64,000 nt of DNA from Yeosuana aquiaggeris (GCF_044003965.1 NZ_JBAWKC010000002.1:248001-312000), one strand, 5' to 3'. Counted from the stretch's first letter, positions 9,127-17,752 are shown. The notes: a model not told the origin generated them from the letters alone. Numbers and translations: made by a program.

Positions 9127-10254
9127 ATGATTGAATCCCACATTGTTTACATATCACTTGGAAGTAATAAAGGCGACAGATTTAAAAATCTACAAGACGC
9201 TATTGACCTCATATATCTTAAAGTTGGTAAAGTAGACGTTATTTCTAAAGTTTATAATTGTCCGTCTTTTGGTTTTGAAAGTGACGATTTTTTAAATACC
9301 TGTTTGCGTTTAGAAACAGAGCTAGCAGCAAAGGATGTTTTAAAAGAATTATTGAGTATTGAAAAACAACTTGGCAGAATTAGAAATAAAAAATCTGGTT
9401 ATGAAGCCAGAATTATTGATTTGGATATTGTGTTTTATGATGACGAAATTATTGCTACAAAAACCTTGCAAGTGCCACATCCTGAAATGGAAAAACGAAA
9501 GTTTGTACTGCAACCTTTATTTGACATTGCTCCTAAAGTCATTCACCCGGAAATAAAGGCTGACGTTGCAAAATTACTTGATAATTGTATCGATAAAACC
9601 AGTTTAGAATCCATAAATATCTGGTTAAAGAATCCTACAAAAAAGCATTCTTTCTCAAAGTATAATTACATTGCTATTGAAGGAAATATAGGCGCAGGAA
9701 AAACAAGTTTAGCAACTAAAATTTCACATGATTTTAATGCAAAGCTTATTTTAGAACGCTTTGCAGACAACCCGTTTTTACCTAAGTTTTATGAAGATGC
9801 ACAACGCTATGCCTTTACTTTAGAAATGTCTTTTCTCGCAGATAGGTATCAACAAATTTCTGATGATTTATCTCAGCTTGATTTATTTAAAGATTTCATT
9901 GTGAGTGATTATGATGTGTTTAAATCGCTGATTTTTTCAAAGATCACCTTGCATGAAGATGAGTTTAAGTTATATAGGAAACTATTTTATCTCATGTATA
10001 AAGATATTGCAAAGCCTGATATGTATGTGTATTTATATCAGAATACGCAACGTCTTCAGGAAAACATAAAAAAACGGGGTCGCGATTATGAGCAAAATAT
10101 TGCTGATGAGTATCTGGAAAAAATTAATGCCGGTTATTTGGAGTTTTTAAAAAGTCAGGTAGATTTTAATGTGAAAATAATTGATATCTCTGACAAAGAT
10201 TTTGTAGCTAACCGCGAAGATTATTTAAGTATTTTGAATGCTATTTGCGATTAA
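9127..10254 (+). CDS. folK: HPPK (FolK) fused to deoxynucleoside kinase
   Basis: A two-domain protein. Residues 1-160 are 6-hydroxymethyl-7,8-dihydropterin pyrophosphokinase of folate synthesis, shown by ISLGSNKGDR, the metal-binding IIDLDIVFYDD motif and VPHPEMEKRKFV. Residues about 180-375 form a deoxynucleoside kinase. Its P-loop is GNIGAGKTSLA, its ER motif is LERFADN, and RGRDYEQ in the lid region is typical of this family. Such fusions occur in Flavobacteriaceae. An in-frame TTG lies 12 bases upstream, but the ATG is the better start. Confidence 0.92.
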   Translation: MIESHIVYISLGSNKGDRFKNLQDAIDLIYLKVGKVDVISKVYNCPSFGFESDDFLNTCLRLETELAAKDVLKELLSIEKQLGRIRNKKSGYEARIIDLDIVFYDDEIIATKTLQVPHPEMEKRKFVLQPLFDIAPKVIHPEIKADVAKLLDNCIDKTSLESINIWLKNPTKKHSFSKYNYIAIEGNIGAGKTSLATKISHDFNAKLILERFADNPFLPKFYEDAQRYAFTLEMSFLADRYQQISDDLSQLDLFKDFIVSDYDVFKSLIFSKITLHEDEFKLYRKLFYLMYKDIAKPDMYVYLYQNTQRLQENIKKRGRDYEQNIADEYLEKINAGYLEFLKSQVDFNVKIIDISDKDFVANREDYLSILNAICD

Positions 10255-10314
10255 TGAATTGTGCTTCTATGGTCCTTATTTTTTTGTTAAGTCAAACCCT
10301 GAAAATCTCATCAT

Positions 10315-10719
10315 CTAAACAATAGAATCTTTTTTAAAAGTTTTGTTAATCAAACCCATTGCTAAGTATAAAAGAGGGGAGATTAATATTTCTTGAACAG
10401 AATTAGCAAACAATCTTAAATTCAGGCTTATTTCCATAATAAACCAATCAATCAATCCAAGGGATGTAATTATAAATAGTCCAGAAACATGTACGATATG
10501 CCAAATTAATGACATCCATTTGTCTTTTAATTTTCCTAGGTGAAAGGTGCCAACAAGATATACAGCAATTGTCGCTAAAAATTTTATAATATGTCTTAAT
10601 TTACCCGGTAAAATAAGATTACTATTTTCGTAAAAACCAACATAATATGTTGTGTAAATGATAAGAATGAAAATAAGTCCGAATATGAAGCGAACCTTAT
10701 CCGACTTGTAAAGATTCAT
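10315..10719 (-). CDS. Exosortase F system-associated membrane protein
   Basis: A 134-residue integral membrane protein with about four hydrophobic segments. Its start lies 23 bases inside the end of xrtF, so the two are translationally linked. Position, size and topology match the small membrane protein that regularly accompanies XrtF in flavobacteria. The function is unknown; help with substrate presentation or with the exosortase itself is plausible. The identification rests mainly on gene context. Confidence 0.8.
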   Translation of the reverse strand: MNLYKSDKVRFIFGLIFILIIYTTYYVGFYENSNLILPGKLRHIIKFLATIAVYLVGTFHLGKLKDKWMSLIWHIVHVSGLFIITSLGLIDWFIMEISLNLRLFANSVQEILISPLLYLAMGLINKTFKKDSIV

Positions 10720-11293
10720 TTTTTAATTGAATTTTTCGACTAAACCGCACCCAAATTAAAAAGGTTGCTGTATAAATCATGATTTTAAATATATAATGAT
10801 GAGCAAATTCAAAATAGGCATGAAAATATTCTCGTAAATAAATCAAGCCCACACAACGAAGTATATTAACACTGTCAAGCAGTAATACGCCAATCCCAAT
10901 GTAAAGTAATTTGCGTTTTATATTCGAAGGCATACAAACAATAAAACCAATATATAACACTAATAATTCTAAACCATTACACGCTTGCGCAATATCTAAT
11001 ACTTTATAGCCATTATGGTATATCGCTGAACTTAGATGTTCTTCAGTTTCTCCTGCTAGGACTTCAGAATAAATTTCTTCTTTAGCAATAAAACCTGACA
11101 TAGGAGTTAAATTATTTAAGACGTAAACAGAAGAAGTCCCTACATGATTCGTTAATACATTATCTATAGTGTTGGAGTCTAATAAGAAAACGCCATAAAT
11201 TACTTTCCAGGCAATAAAAAACAATAAGGCTTTTCCTAGAAAAAGCCTTATCGGTAATGGAATGTCTTTTTTTAATGAACTAAATAGCCCCAT
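10697..11293 (-). CDS. xrtF: Exosortase family protein XrtF
   Basis: A polytopic membrane cysteine protease/transpeptidase predicted to cleave PID-CTERM proteins at their C-terminal sorting signal. The 198-residue protein shows the exosortase catalytic triad: Cys105 in AQACNGLE, Arg146 in NILRCVGL, and His165/His166 in EFAHHYIF. The ATG at 11293 overlaps the last 14 bases of the upstream PID-CTERM gene. An alternative start 30 bases upstream would add ten unlikely residues. A terminator-like hairpin lies in codons 15-24, which could keep expression of the enzyme below that of its substrate. Confidence 0.92.
   Translation of the reverse strand: MGLFSSLKKDIPLPIRLFLGKALLFFIAWKVIYGVFLLDSNTIDNVLTNHVGTSSVYVLNNLTPMSGFIAKEEIYSEVLAGETEEHLSSAIYHNGYKVLDIAQACNGLELLVLYIGFIVCMPSNIKRKLLYIGIGVLLLDSVNILRCVGLIYLREYFHAYFEFAHHYIFKIMIYTATFLIWVRFSRKIQLKNESLQVG
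11216..11251 (-). terminator. Terminator-like hairpin inside xrtF coding sequence
   Basis: On the minus strand an 11-bp perfect stem (arms 11241-11251 and 11224-11234, loop of six) is followed within four bases by GTTTTTT (11216-11222). This is the architecture of an intrinsic terminator, yet it encodes residues PIRLFLGKALLFF of XrtF. It could act as an attenuator between the PID-CTERM gene and xrtF. Activity is inferred from shape only. Confidence 0.45.
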
Positions 11294-11615
11294 TCTTGTT
11301 GTCACGCAATTTTTTAACACCAAAAGCAGCAGCGCCTACTAATAGAATTCCTAAACCACCATCTAATGGAACGGATGTACCACCACCTTTATTACAAATA
11401 GCGTTACCTGCATGTGTATGAGGCCCATTTCCACAGTTACCACCAGTAGAGTTTGTGCCTGTAGTTATATTGTAACCTGTTTCACCAGTACTACTACCAT
11501 CAGCATTTCCACCTCCGTCAGCGTTTACATTCGTGGTAAAAGTAAAAGCTAAAACAGCCAAGAATACACTAAGTGGTTTAAAAAGCGATTTTTTTGTTTG
11601 AGAGTAATTTTTCAT
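11280..11615 (-). CDS. PID-CTERM sorting-domain protein 1
   Basis: A small exported protein of 111 residues. It has a signal peptide (about residues 1-33), a short Gly/Asn/Ser/Thr-rich middle with cysteine-containing segments, and a C-terminal sorting signal starting at PLDGGLGILL. That signal is followed by a hydrophobic helix and a basic tail (KKLRDNK). This tripartite end is the recognition signal for an exosortase, here XrtF, encoded by the next gene with overlapping ends. The mature surface protein is very short and its role is unknown. Confidence 0.88.
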   Translation of the reverse strand: MKNYSQTKKSLFKPLSVFLAVLAFTFTTNVNADGGGNADGSSTGETGYNITTGTNSTGGNCGNGPHTHAGNAICNKGGGTSVPLDGGLGILLVGAAAFGVKKLRDNKNGAI

Positions 11616-11895
11616 CCCATATTTAAATTAGTTGATTAATAACGTGATAAATATATATTGCAGTTTGATCAGTATAATATTTATTCGATGTAAATGCATA
11701 TTTGAACTTTAAAGTGCATTTATTCAGCGCGTTGAGTATAAAATTTTTTGTATTTAATAGTACAGGCTTATTTCAAAAGGTTCAAGTGGAATTTAAACTA
11801 AACTTGAAAATTGACGTTATAGAATCAAAAAGGGATATGTAGTAATTTTAAATCAAATAAAAATCACCAGCATCATTTTTAAAAACTATAAAAAA
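11616..11895. other. AT-rich intergenic region between the two PID-CTERM genes
   Basis: No coding sequence, tRNA or strong promoter consensus was recognised here. It should hold the promoter for the PID-CTERM1-xrtF unit if the terminator at 11890-11925 works, because PID-CTERM1 would otherwise depend on read-through. Confidence 0.5.
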
Positions 11896-11925
11896 AATAA
11901 GGCTTTTCCTAGAAAAAGCCTTATT
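11890..11925 (-). terminator. Intrinsic terminator of PID-CTERM2, derived from xrtF codons
   Basis: A perfect 12-bp stem (11914-11925 with 11896-11907) around a six-base loop is followed on the minus strand by an uninterrupted T run. It lies 38 bases beyond the PID-CTERM2 stop codon. The hairpin is the one present in the coding region of xrtF. Confidence 0.85.
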
Positions 11926-11957
11926 GGTTATGAATAGTCATTTTTTAATGACTTAAA
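11896..11957 (-). pseudogene. Remnant of xrtF 5' end
   Basis: Read on the minus strand from 11957, this non-coding stretch translates as FKSLKNDYS, a stop, then PIRLFLGKAL. That aligns codon by codon with FSSLKKDIPLPIRLFLGKAL at residues 4-23 of the intact XrtF. A 29-base block (11896-11924) is identical to 11223-11251. It sits directly downstream of PID-CTERM2, as xrtF sits downstream of PID-CTERM1, so it is the leftover of a tandem duplication of the PID-CTERM-xrtF unit. Confidence 0.85.
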
Positions 11958-11962
11958 TTTTA

Positions 11963-12310
11963 TTATTTTTTATAATCATGTAGTTTTTTAACTCCAAAAA
12001 CTGCGGCTCCTAATAATAGAATTCCTAAACCACCATCTAAGGGAATGGAATCATTGCCTCCGCCTCCGGTTCTTCCATTAGGATTGTCATTGCTTCCTTG
12101 GTTTCCATAAGGATAATTTCCAACGCCGTTCCCGTTGTTCCCTTCGCCGGCATACCCATTATTGCGATTCTCATTTACGTTTGCCGAATGTTCTATGGTA
12201 GCTCCGTTATTCCATCCGTTTTGGGCATTCATATTAACAGTAAACATAAAAACCATAAACACACATAATGTCGTGATAGTTTTAAAAAATACGAGGCTTT
12301 TAGTTTTCAT
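11963..12310 (-). CDS. PID-CTERM sorting-domain protein 2
   Basis: A 115-residue paralogue of the PID-CTERM protein at 11280-11615. It has a signal peptide ending near NMNAQ, an Asn/Gly-rich middle with repeats such as GNNGNGVGNYPYGN, and the sorting signal SIPLDGGLGILL followed by a hydrophobic helix and KKLHDYKK. The C-terminal signals of the two paralogues are nearly identical in protein and similar in DNA, while the middles differ. That suggests duplication followed by divergence of the exposed part. It is a predicted XrtF substrate. Confidence 0.87.
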   Translation of the reverse strand: MKTKSLVFFKTITTLCVFMVFMFTVNMNAQNGWNNGATIEHSANVNENRNNGYAGEGNNGNGVGNYPYGNQGSNDNPNGRTGGGGNDSIPLDGGLGILLLGAAVFGVKKLHDYKK

Positions 12311-12515
12311 CTTGTGTTATAAATTATTCTTGAATAAATATAGTTACAATATGCTGTATTTCAAAAAATAAACGACTAAATAGTCGTTTTTACCTTCCAA
12401 GTGATTTATTAAGTATTTTAGTATAAAAGGAATTGATTAAATTGATATAAACTAATGTGAAGCTATAATTTATAACACAAGATAAAAACTAACCTTAATC
12501 AAAGAGAAAATGTGT

Positions 12516-13052
12516 TTAACCTTGTGTTGTCAATTTAGAAAACACATCCCATATTGCAACTCCAGCACTGACGGATATATTTAATGAATGTTTGGTACCA
12601 TATTGGGGTATTTCAATGACTATGTCACTTTCGTTAACCACATTTTGTGAAACTCCTTTGACCTCATTACCAAATACTAGGGCATAGGTAGTTTGTGGTT
12701 CAGGATTAAAGTCATTCAGCATGGTGGCATTTTCGGCCTGCTCAATGGCAATTACTTTTATATTTTGAGCTTGTAGCTTTTTAATTAAGTCTAAAGTGTT
12801 TTCAGCATATTCCCAATCAACCGTTTCAGTGCTGCCAAGCGCAGTTTTATGAATGTCTTTATGTGGTGGGGTTGCTGTAATTCCGCACAGATATATTTTT
12901 TCAATTAAAAAAGCGTCACTGGTTCTAAATACGGAGCCAATATTATTTAAACTTCTAATATTATCTAAAATAATAATAAGTGGTGTTTTCTTAACCAGTT
13001 TAAAATCTTCAACACTCAATCTGTCCAGTTCGCTATTTTTTAGTTTTCGCAT
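12516..13052 (-). CDS. TrmH-family (SPOUT) RNA methyltransferase
   Basis: A 178-residue SpoU/TrmH-type RNA 2'-O-methyltransferase. The three SPOUT motifs are present: LDNIRSLNNIGSVFRTSDAF near residue 30, YALVFGNEVKGVS near residue 125, and IPQYGTKHSLNISVSAGVA near residue 150, which forms the trefoil-knot AdoMet site. It lacks the N-terminal substrate-binding domain of RlmB, so it is a minimal catalytic-domain type. The tRNA or rRNA target cannot be told. It is divergently transcribed from mutS. Confidence 0.9.
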   Translation of the reverse strand: MRKLKNSELDRLSVEDFKLVKKTPLIIILDNIRSLNNIGSVFRTSDAFLIEKIYLCGITATPPHKDIHKTALGSTETVDWEYAENTLDLIKKLQAQNIKVIAIEQAENATMLNDFNPEPQTTYALVFGNEVKGVSQNVVNESDIVIEIPQYGTKHSLNISVSAGVAIWDVFSKLTTQG

Positions 13053-13170
13053 CTGTATATTTGTGAATAATTATCAATAAGTAATTAAATTTCGGTTTCA
13101 AAAAACATGAAATAATAAGTACATTAGCAATCCTATTTAATTTACAAAAATAACATATAAAAATAGTCCA

Positions 13171-15774
13171 TTGGCAAAAAAAGTAACTCCTTTAATGAAG
13201 CAGTACAATGCTATTAAAACGAAGTATCCGGATGCTCTGTTGTTGTTTCGTGTGGGGGATTTTTATGAAACTTTTGGAGAAGATGCGATTAAGGCAGCGG
13301 GTATTTTGGGTATAATTTTAACCAAACGCGGTGCAGGCAGTGACAGTGAAACAGAACTTGCAGGATTTCCGCATCATTCTTTAAACACCTATTTGCCTAA
13401 ACTGGTTAAGGCAGGTGAGCGGGTTGCTATTTGCGATCAATTAGAAGACCCAAAACTCACAAAAAATATTGTGAAACGCGGGGTTACAGAATTGGTGACG
13501 CCTGGAGTCGCATTTAATGATGAGGTGTTAGTGTCAAAATCCAATAATTTTTTATGCTCTGTTTATTTTGATAAAACGCATATAGGAATTTCTTTTTTAG
13601 ATATTTCAACCGGTGAATTTTTAACCTCTCAAGGAAATGCGGAGTACATTGATAAATTACTTCAAAACTTTAATCCGAGCGAAGTGCTGGTTTCTAAGCA
13701 AAAGCGGAGCCTGTTTATAGAAACCTTTGGAAAAGACTTTCATACCTTTTATATGGAAGACTGGATTTATCAGGCTGATTATGCCTATGAAACTTTAACC
13801 AAACATTTCAACACCAAATCACTCAAAGGGTTTGGAATTGAAGAGTTGTATGAGGGTATTATTGCATCGGGGTCTATTTTGCATTATTTAGGAGAAACCC
13901 AACATAATAAAATCCAGCATATCAGTGCCATTTCAAGAATTGCCGAAGACGCATATGTTTGGATGGATAAGTTTACCATTAGAAATTTAGAACTAGTTTA
14001 TTCTACAAATTATAATGCCGTTACTTTATTAAATGTTATTGATAAAACCATTTCGCCCATGGGCGGACGCTTATTGAAAAGATGGTTGGCACTACCGCTA
14101 AAAAATATAGAGAAGATAAAGCAGCGCCATGAAGTAGTAGATTTTTTAACTAAAGAAAAAACAACGCTTCAAAAAATTCAAAATCACATCAAGCATATTG
14201 GCGATCTGGAGCGCCTGATTTCAAAAGTAGCCACAGGAAAAGTGAATCCACGTGAAGTCATTCAGCTTAAAAATTCATTAGAAGCCATTGTGCCTATTAA
14301 ATCAATTGCCTCTGCATGTAACAATCAATCTTTAAAAATTATTGGTGATACGCTTCAAAGTTGTGATGTTTTAAGAGAGAAAATAAAGGAAACCTTAAAT
14401 GAAGAGGCGCCTGTTAATGTTTTAAAAGGTCATACCATAGCGCCTGGATTTTCTTCAGAATTAGACGAATTAAGAGGATTATCTAAATCAGGTAAAAATT
14501 ACTTAGACCAGATGCTTACGCGTGAGAGTGAACGCACCGGAATCACGTCTTTAAAAATAGATTCTAATAATGTGTTTGGGTATTATATAGAAGTAAGAAA
14601 CACCCATAAAGATAAGGTGCCTTCTGAATGGATACGAAAGCAAACATTGGTTAATGCTGAGCGCTATATTACTGAAGAACTCAAGGAATACGAAGCCAAA
14701 ATATTGGGTGCTGAAGATAGCATTTCAGCTATTGAACAGCAGCTGTTTTCAGAATTAGTTAGCTGGCTTAACCAGTACATTAAACCTGTGCAGCAAAATG
14801 CTTTTTTAATTGGTCAGTTAGACTGTTTGTGTGGTTTTGCACAATTGGCTAAGGACAATCATTATATATATCCAACCATTGATAATTCTTTTGATTTAGA
14901 TATTGTTGACGGAAGACATCCGGTTATTGAAAAGCAATTGCCTATTGGGGAACATTATATCGCCAACAATTTGTTTTTAAATAGAGACACGCAGCAAATC
15001 ATCATGATTACAGGACCAAATATGTCTGGGAAGTCTGCTATATTACGTCAAACCGCATTGATTGTGCTGTTAGCTCAAATAGGAAGTTTTGTCCCTGCAA
15101 AATCGGCCAGAATAGGTTTAGTGGACAAGATCTTTACCAGAGTAGGAGCGAGTGATAATATTTCTATGGGTGAATCAACGTTTATGGTTGAGATGAATGA
15201 GACAGCCTCTATTTTGAATAATATTTCAGACAGAAGTTTGGTGTTATTGGATGAAATAGGTCGTGGTACTAGCACTTATGATGGTATTTCAATAGCCTGG
15301 GCCATCAGTGAATATTTGCATGAACATCCAGCGAAACCAAAAACCTTGTTTGCTACGCATTACCATGAGCTCAATGAAATGACTGAAACCTTTGGACGTA
15401 TTAAAAATTTCAATGTGTCTGTTAAGGAGTTAAAAGATAACGTGCTTTTTTTAAGAAAACTGGTTGAGGGTGGCAGTGCTCATAGTTTTGGTATTCATGT
15501 AGCAAAAATGGCGGGCATGCCACAGCAGGTGATACACAGAGCGAATAAGATTTTACAGAAATTAGAGAAGTCTCACTCCAGTGAAGAATTGACAGACAAG
15601 GTTAAAACCTTAAAAGACGACCTGCAATTAAGCTTTTTTAATTTAGATGATCCGTTACTGGAAAATATTAAAGAAGAGATTTTACACATTGATATTGATA
15701 CACTTACGCCGGTTGAAGCGCTTATGAAATTGAACGAAATTAAACGTATGTTGGCGAAAGAAAAACGGGCATAG
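13171..15774 (+). CDS. mutS: DNA mismatch repair protein MutS
   Basis: MutS recognises mismatches and small loops in DNA and recruits MutL. The 867-residue protein has the mismatch-reading F-Y-E motif (GDFYETFG, about residue 33), connector, core and clamp domains. Its C-terminal ATPase carries Walker A GPNMSGKS and Walker B LVLLDEIGRGTSTYDG. It begins with TTG at 13171; no in-frame ATG lies upstream. The encoded N-terminus AKKVTPLMKQYN is the conserved beginning in flavobacteria, which supports the TTG start. Confidence 0.97.
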   Translation: MAKKVTPLMKQYNAIKTKYPDALLLFRVGDFYETFGEDAIKAAGILGIILTKRGAGSDSETELAGFPHHSLNTYLPKLVKAGERVAICDQLEDPKLTKNIVKRGVTELVTPGVAFNDEVLVSKSNNFLCSVYFDKTHIGISFLDISTGEFLTSQGNAEYIDKLLQNFNPSEVLVSKQKRSLFIETFGKDFHTFYMEDWIYQADYAYETLTKHFNTKSLKGFGIEELYEGIIASGSILHYLGETQHNKIQHISAISRIAEDAYVWMDKFTIRNLELVYSTNYNAVTLLNVIDKTISPMGGRLLKRWLALPLKNIEKIKQRHEVVDFLTKEKTTLQKIQNHIKHIGDLERLISKVATGKVNPREVIQLKNSLEAIVPIKSIASACNNQSLKIIGDTLQSCDVLREKIKETLNEEAPVNVLKGHTIAPGFSSELDELRGLSKSGKNYLDQMLTRESERTGITSLKIDSNNVFGYYIEVRNTHKDKVPSEWIRKQTLVNAERYITEELKEYEAKILGAEDSISAIEQQLFSELVSWLNQYIKPVQQNAFLIGQLDCLCGFAQLAKDNHYIYPTIDNSFDLDIVDGRHPVIEKQLPIGEHYIANNLFLNRDTQQIIMITGPNMSGKSAILRQTALIVLLAQIGSFVPAKSARIGLVDKIFTRVGASDNISMGESTFMVEMNETASILNNISDRSLVLLDEIGRGTSTYDGISIAWAISEYLHEHPAKPKTLFATHYHELNEMTETFGRIKNFNVSVKELKDNVLFLRKLVEGGSAHSFGIHVAKMAGMPQQVIHRANKILQKLEKSHSSEELTDKVKTLKDDLQLSFFNLDDPLLENIKEEILHIDIDTLTPVEALMKLNEIKRMLAKEKRA

Positions 15775-15873
15775 AAATAAAAAATATTATTTTAGTAAAA
15801 AGCCTTTGGTTTTATAAGAAATATTTTAAATTTGCATCCGCAATATTAGTATTGCAAGTTCATTAAAAAGACT

Positions 15874-15945
15874 GCGAAAGTAGCTCAGGGGTAGAGCATC
15901 ACCTTGCCAAGGTGAGGGTCGCGGGTTCAAATCCCGTCTTTCGCT
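15874..15945 (+). tRNA. tRNA-Gly(GCC)
   Basis: A 72-base cloverleaf. The acceptor stem GCGAAAG pairs with CTTTCGC. The anticodon stem TCACC/GGTGA encloses loop TTGCCAA with anticodon GCC. The T arm has GGTTCAAATCC. The 3' CCA is not encoded. Confidence 0.97.
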
Positions 15946-15973
15946 CTGAAACTTTCTTAAAACATACCAAGTT

Positions 15974-16057
15974 GCTGAAGTGGTGGAATTGGTAGACACG
16001 TTGGACTTAAAATCCAATGAACATTAGTTCGTGCGGGTTCAAGTCCCGCCTTCAGTA
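15974..16057 (+). tRNA. tRNA-Leu(UAA)
   Basis: An 84-base tRNA with the long variable arm of class II tRNAs. The acceptor stem GCTGAAG pairs with CTTCAGT (one G-U). The anticodon stem TTGGA/TCCAA encloses loop CTTAAAA, giving anticodon UAA. The T arm contains GGTTCAAGTCC. It follows tRNA-Gly by 28 bases, and the two are probably one transcript. Confidence 0.97.
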
Positions 16058-16058
16058 C

Positions 16059-16092
16059 AAAAGCCTTGTCATTATTTGATAAGGCTTTTTTA
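16059..16092 (+). terminator. Intrinsic terminator of the tRNA pair
   Basis: A 12-bp stem with one G-U pair (16059-16070 with 16078-16089) is followed by a T run. It starts two bases after tRNA-Leu. Confidence 0.88.
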
Positions 16093-16381
16093 TTTCCTTG
16101 TAACTCCTTACAAATACTATCCATATTAAAATGAAAAAAATTAGTAGAATAGCAATGAATCGATGAAAATCCATTTTTATGCTGTTTCATGTGATTTTTT
16201 ATTGTGTTTTTTACCAAAAAATAGTTAATAATGCTTAGTGGTATTCAAGTCTTCATTTTTGAAACAATAACTGTTATAACAAGTAACTTGCTTTTAATTA
16301 GTTAAAAAACTAAACTTAATTTATATTCATCATTAAACCAAATCAATAAATGATTGTCTTAATGCTAAATAATATTGTCAA
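16093..16381. other. Intergenic region between tRNA terminator and DUF1800 gene
   Basis: No gene was recognised. The open frames crossing the tRNAs on the minus strand run through tRNA sequence and are spurious. The stretch is AT-rich and must hold the promoter of the DUF1800-DUF1501 pair, but no exact TAnnTTTG box was found. Confidence 0.5.
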
Positions 16382-17743
16382 ATGAAAAAATCAGTGTTAT
16401 ATTCTTTACGCTTGGGTTTTAGTTCTTTACAAGCTAAAATAATTGAATCGATGGGGTTTGATAATTTTTTAGCTAATTCATTTAACGTAAAAAATGATAC
16501 TCAATTACCAAGTTGTTTAGAAGATGCTCCAAAAAAGTTTAAGGATTATAAAGAGCTGCGCAATAAAGCCAAAAATTTTTCAGCAGAAGAAAAAAAAGCT
16601 TTCAATTTAAAGCAACGTCATACCGTAATTGGACTTCAAAAATGGTGGCTTAATAAAATGATGACCGCAGAGTATCCGTTAATTGAAAGTATGATATGTT
16701 TTTGGCACAACCACTTTGTATCAACTCAACAAAAAGTAAAGGTTAATTATTGGGTGTATCAACACCATATGATTTTAAGACGTCATGCATTTGGAAACTT
16801 TAAATCATTAACCAAGCAAATCATTAAATCAAACGCTATGATTAGCTATTTGGATAATGCTAAAAACCGAAACAACAATTTTAATGAAAACCTAAGTAGA
16901 GAACTTTTGGAACTTTTTACTTTAGGTATTGGCAATTATACTGAAGACGATATAAAGAATGGAGCAAAAGCACTTGCTGGGCTAAATTACGGAGATGAAT
17001 CTGGAGTATATAGACGTTTTCTAGAAAATAATGATATTATTACATATTTGGGTAGAACAGGAGTTTTTAAAGCGGATGATATTATAGATATAATTTTTGA
17101 ACAACCTCAAATACCCTACTTAGTAACAAAAAAGCTTTTACAGTGGTTTATTGAAGATGAACCAAAAGAAGAAAAAGTCCAAGAATTAGGTACTTATTTT
17201 AAAAGTGTAAATTTTGAGATTCAACCGCTTTTAACCAAGATGTTTACTGAAGCATATAAAGAGAATAATGCAGGAACAAAAATAAAAGATCCTCTACGTT
17301 ACATCATCCAACTAAAAAACGAGTTAAATATAGCCATTGAAAAGCCTGAGCATATTCTTTTCTTTTTAAGACAGCAAGGTATGGAACTTTTTAACCAGCC
17401 CAATGTTAAAGGTTGGGATGGTGGTAATAGTTGGTTGTCTTCTCAAACCTATTTACAGCGCAATAATATTGCAGATTTGTTATGTATGGGAAAATTGATT
17501 CGTAGCAAGAAAGGAGAAAATACAGAAAAGCCCCAAATTAATTTATATAACAGCAATATGAATAATAAAGAGATTATAAAATCACTTACTGATAATTTAG
17601 TTTTTAAAGTGAGTGATGATATGCAAACCGATATGGAAACCCTTCTTAAATACGATTTTGATGCTAGTAGTCCTAATGCTGATGCAGCTGTTTTAAGAGC
17701 GTTTAATTACATTGTAAAAACCCCAGAATTTCAGGTAATTTAA
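16382..17743 (+). CDS. DUF1800 family protein
   Basis: A 453-residue DUF1800 protein. Hallmarks are LKQRHTVIGLQKWWLNKMM, MICFWHNHFVST, the NENLSRELLELFTLGIGNYTE region and KAGLNYG-type segments, with WDGGNSWLSS near residue 345. The biochemical function of DUF1800 is not established. It is almost always encoded directly before a DUF1501 protein, as here (9 bases apart), so the two probably act together at or outside the membrane. No clear signal peptide is seen at its N-terminus. Confidence 0.9.
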   Translation: MKKSVLYSLRLGFSSLQAKIIESMGFDNFLANSFNVKNDTQLPSCLEDAPKKFKDYKELRNKAKNFSAEEKKAFNLKQRHTVIGLQKWWLNKMMTAEYPLIESMICFWHNHFVSTQQKVKVNYWVYQHHMILRRHAFGNFKSLTKQIIKSNAMISYLDNAKNRNNNFNENLSRELLELFTLGIGNYTEDDIKNGAKALAGLNYGDESGVYRRFLENNDIITYLGRTGVFKADDIIDIIFEQPQIPYLVTKKLLQWFIEDEPKEEKVQELGTYFKSVNFEIQPLLTKMFTEAYKENNAGTKIKDPLRYIIQLKNELNIAIEKPEHILFFLRQQGMELFNQPNVKGWDGGNSWLSSQTYLQRNNIADLLCMGKLIRSKKGENTEKPQINLYNSNMNNKEIIKSLTDNLVFKVSDDMQTDMETLLKYDFDASSPNADAAVLRAFNYIVKTPEFQVI

Positions 17744-17752
17744 AATTGAATT

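Noticed and set aside
11294..11323. Upstream ATG for xrtF
   Set aside because: It would lie well inside the PID-CTERM1 gene and add ten residues not matching the family. The ATG overlapping the stop codon fits coupled translation.
15826..16217. Minus-strand open frames of 63 and 86 codons crossing the two tRNAs
   Set aside because: They translate tRNA sequence and give the familiar false peptides of the RDLNPRPSPWQGDA type; the tRNAs are unambiguous.
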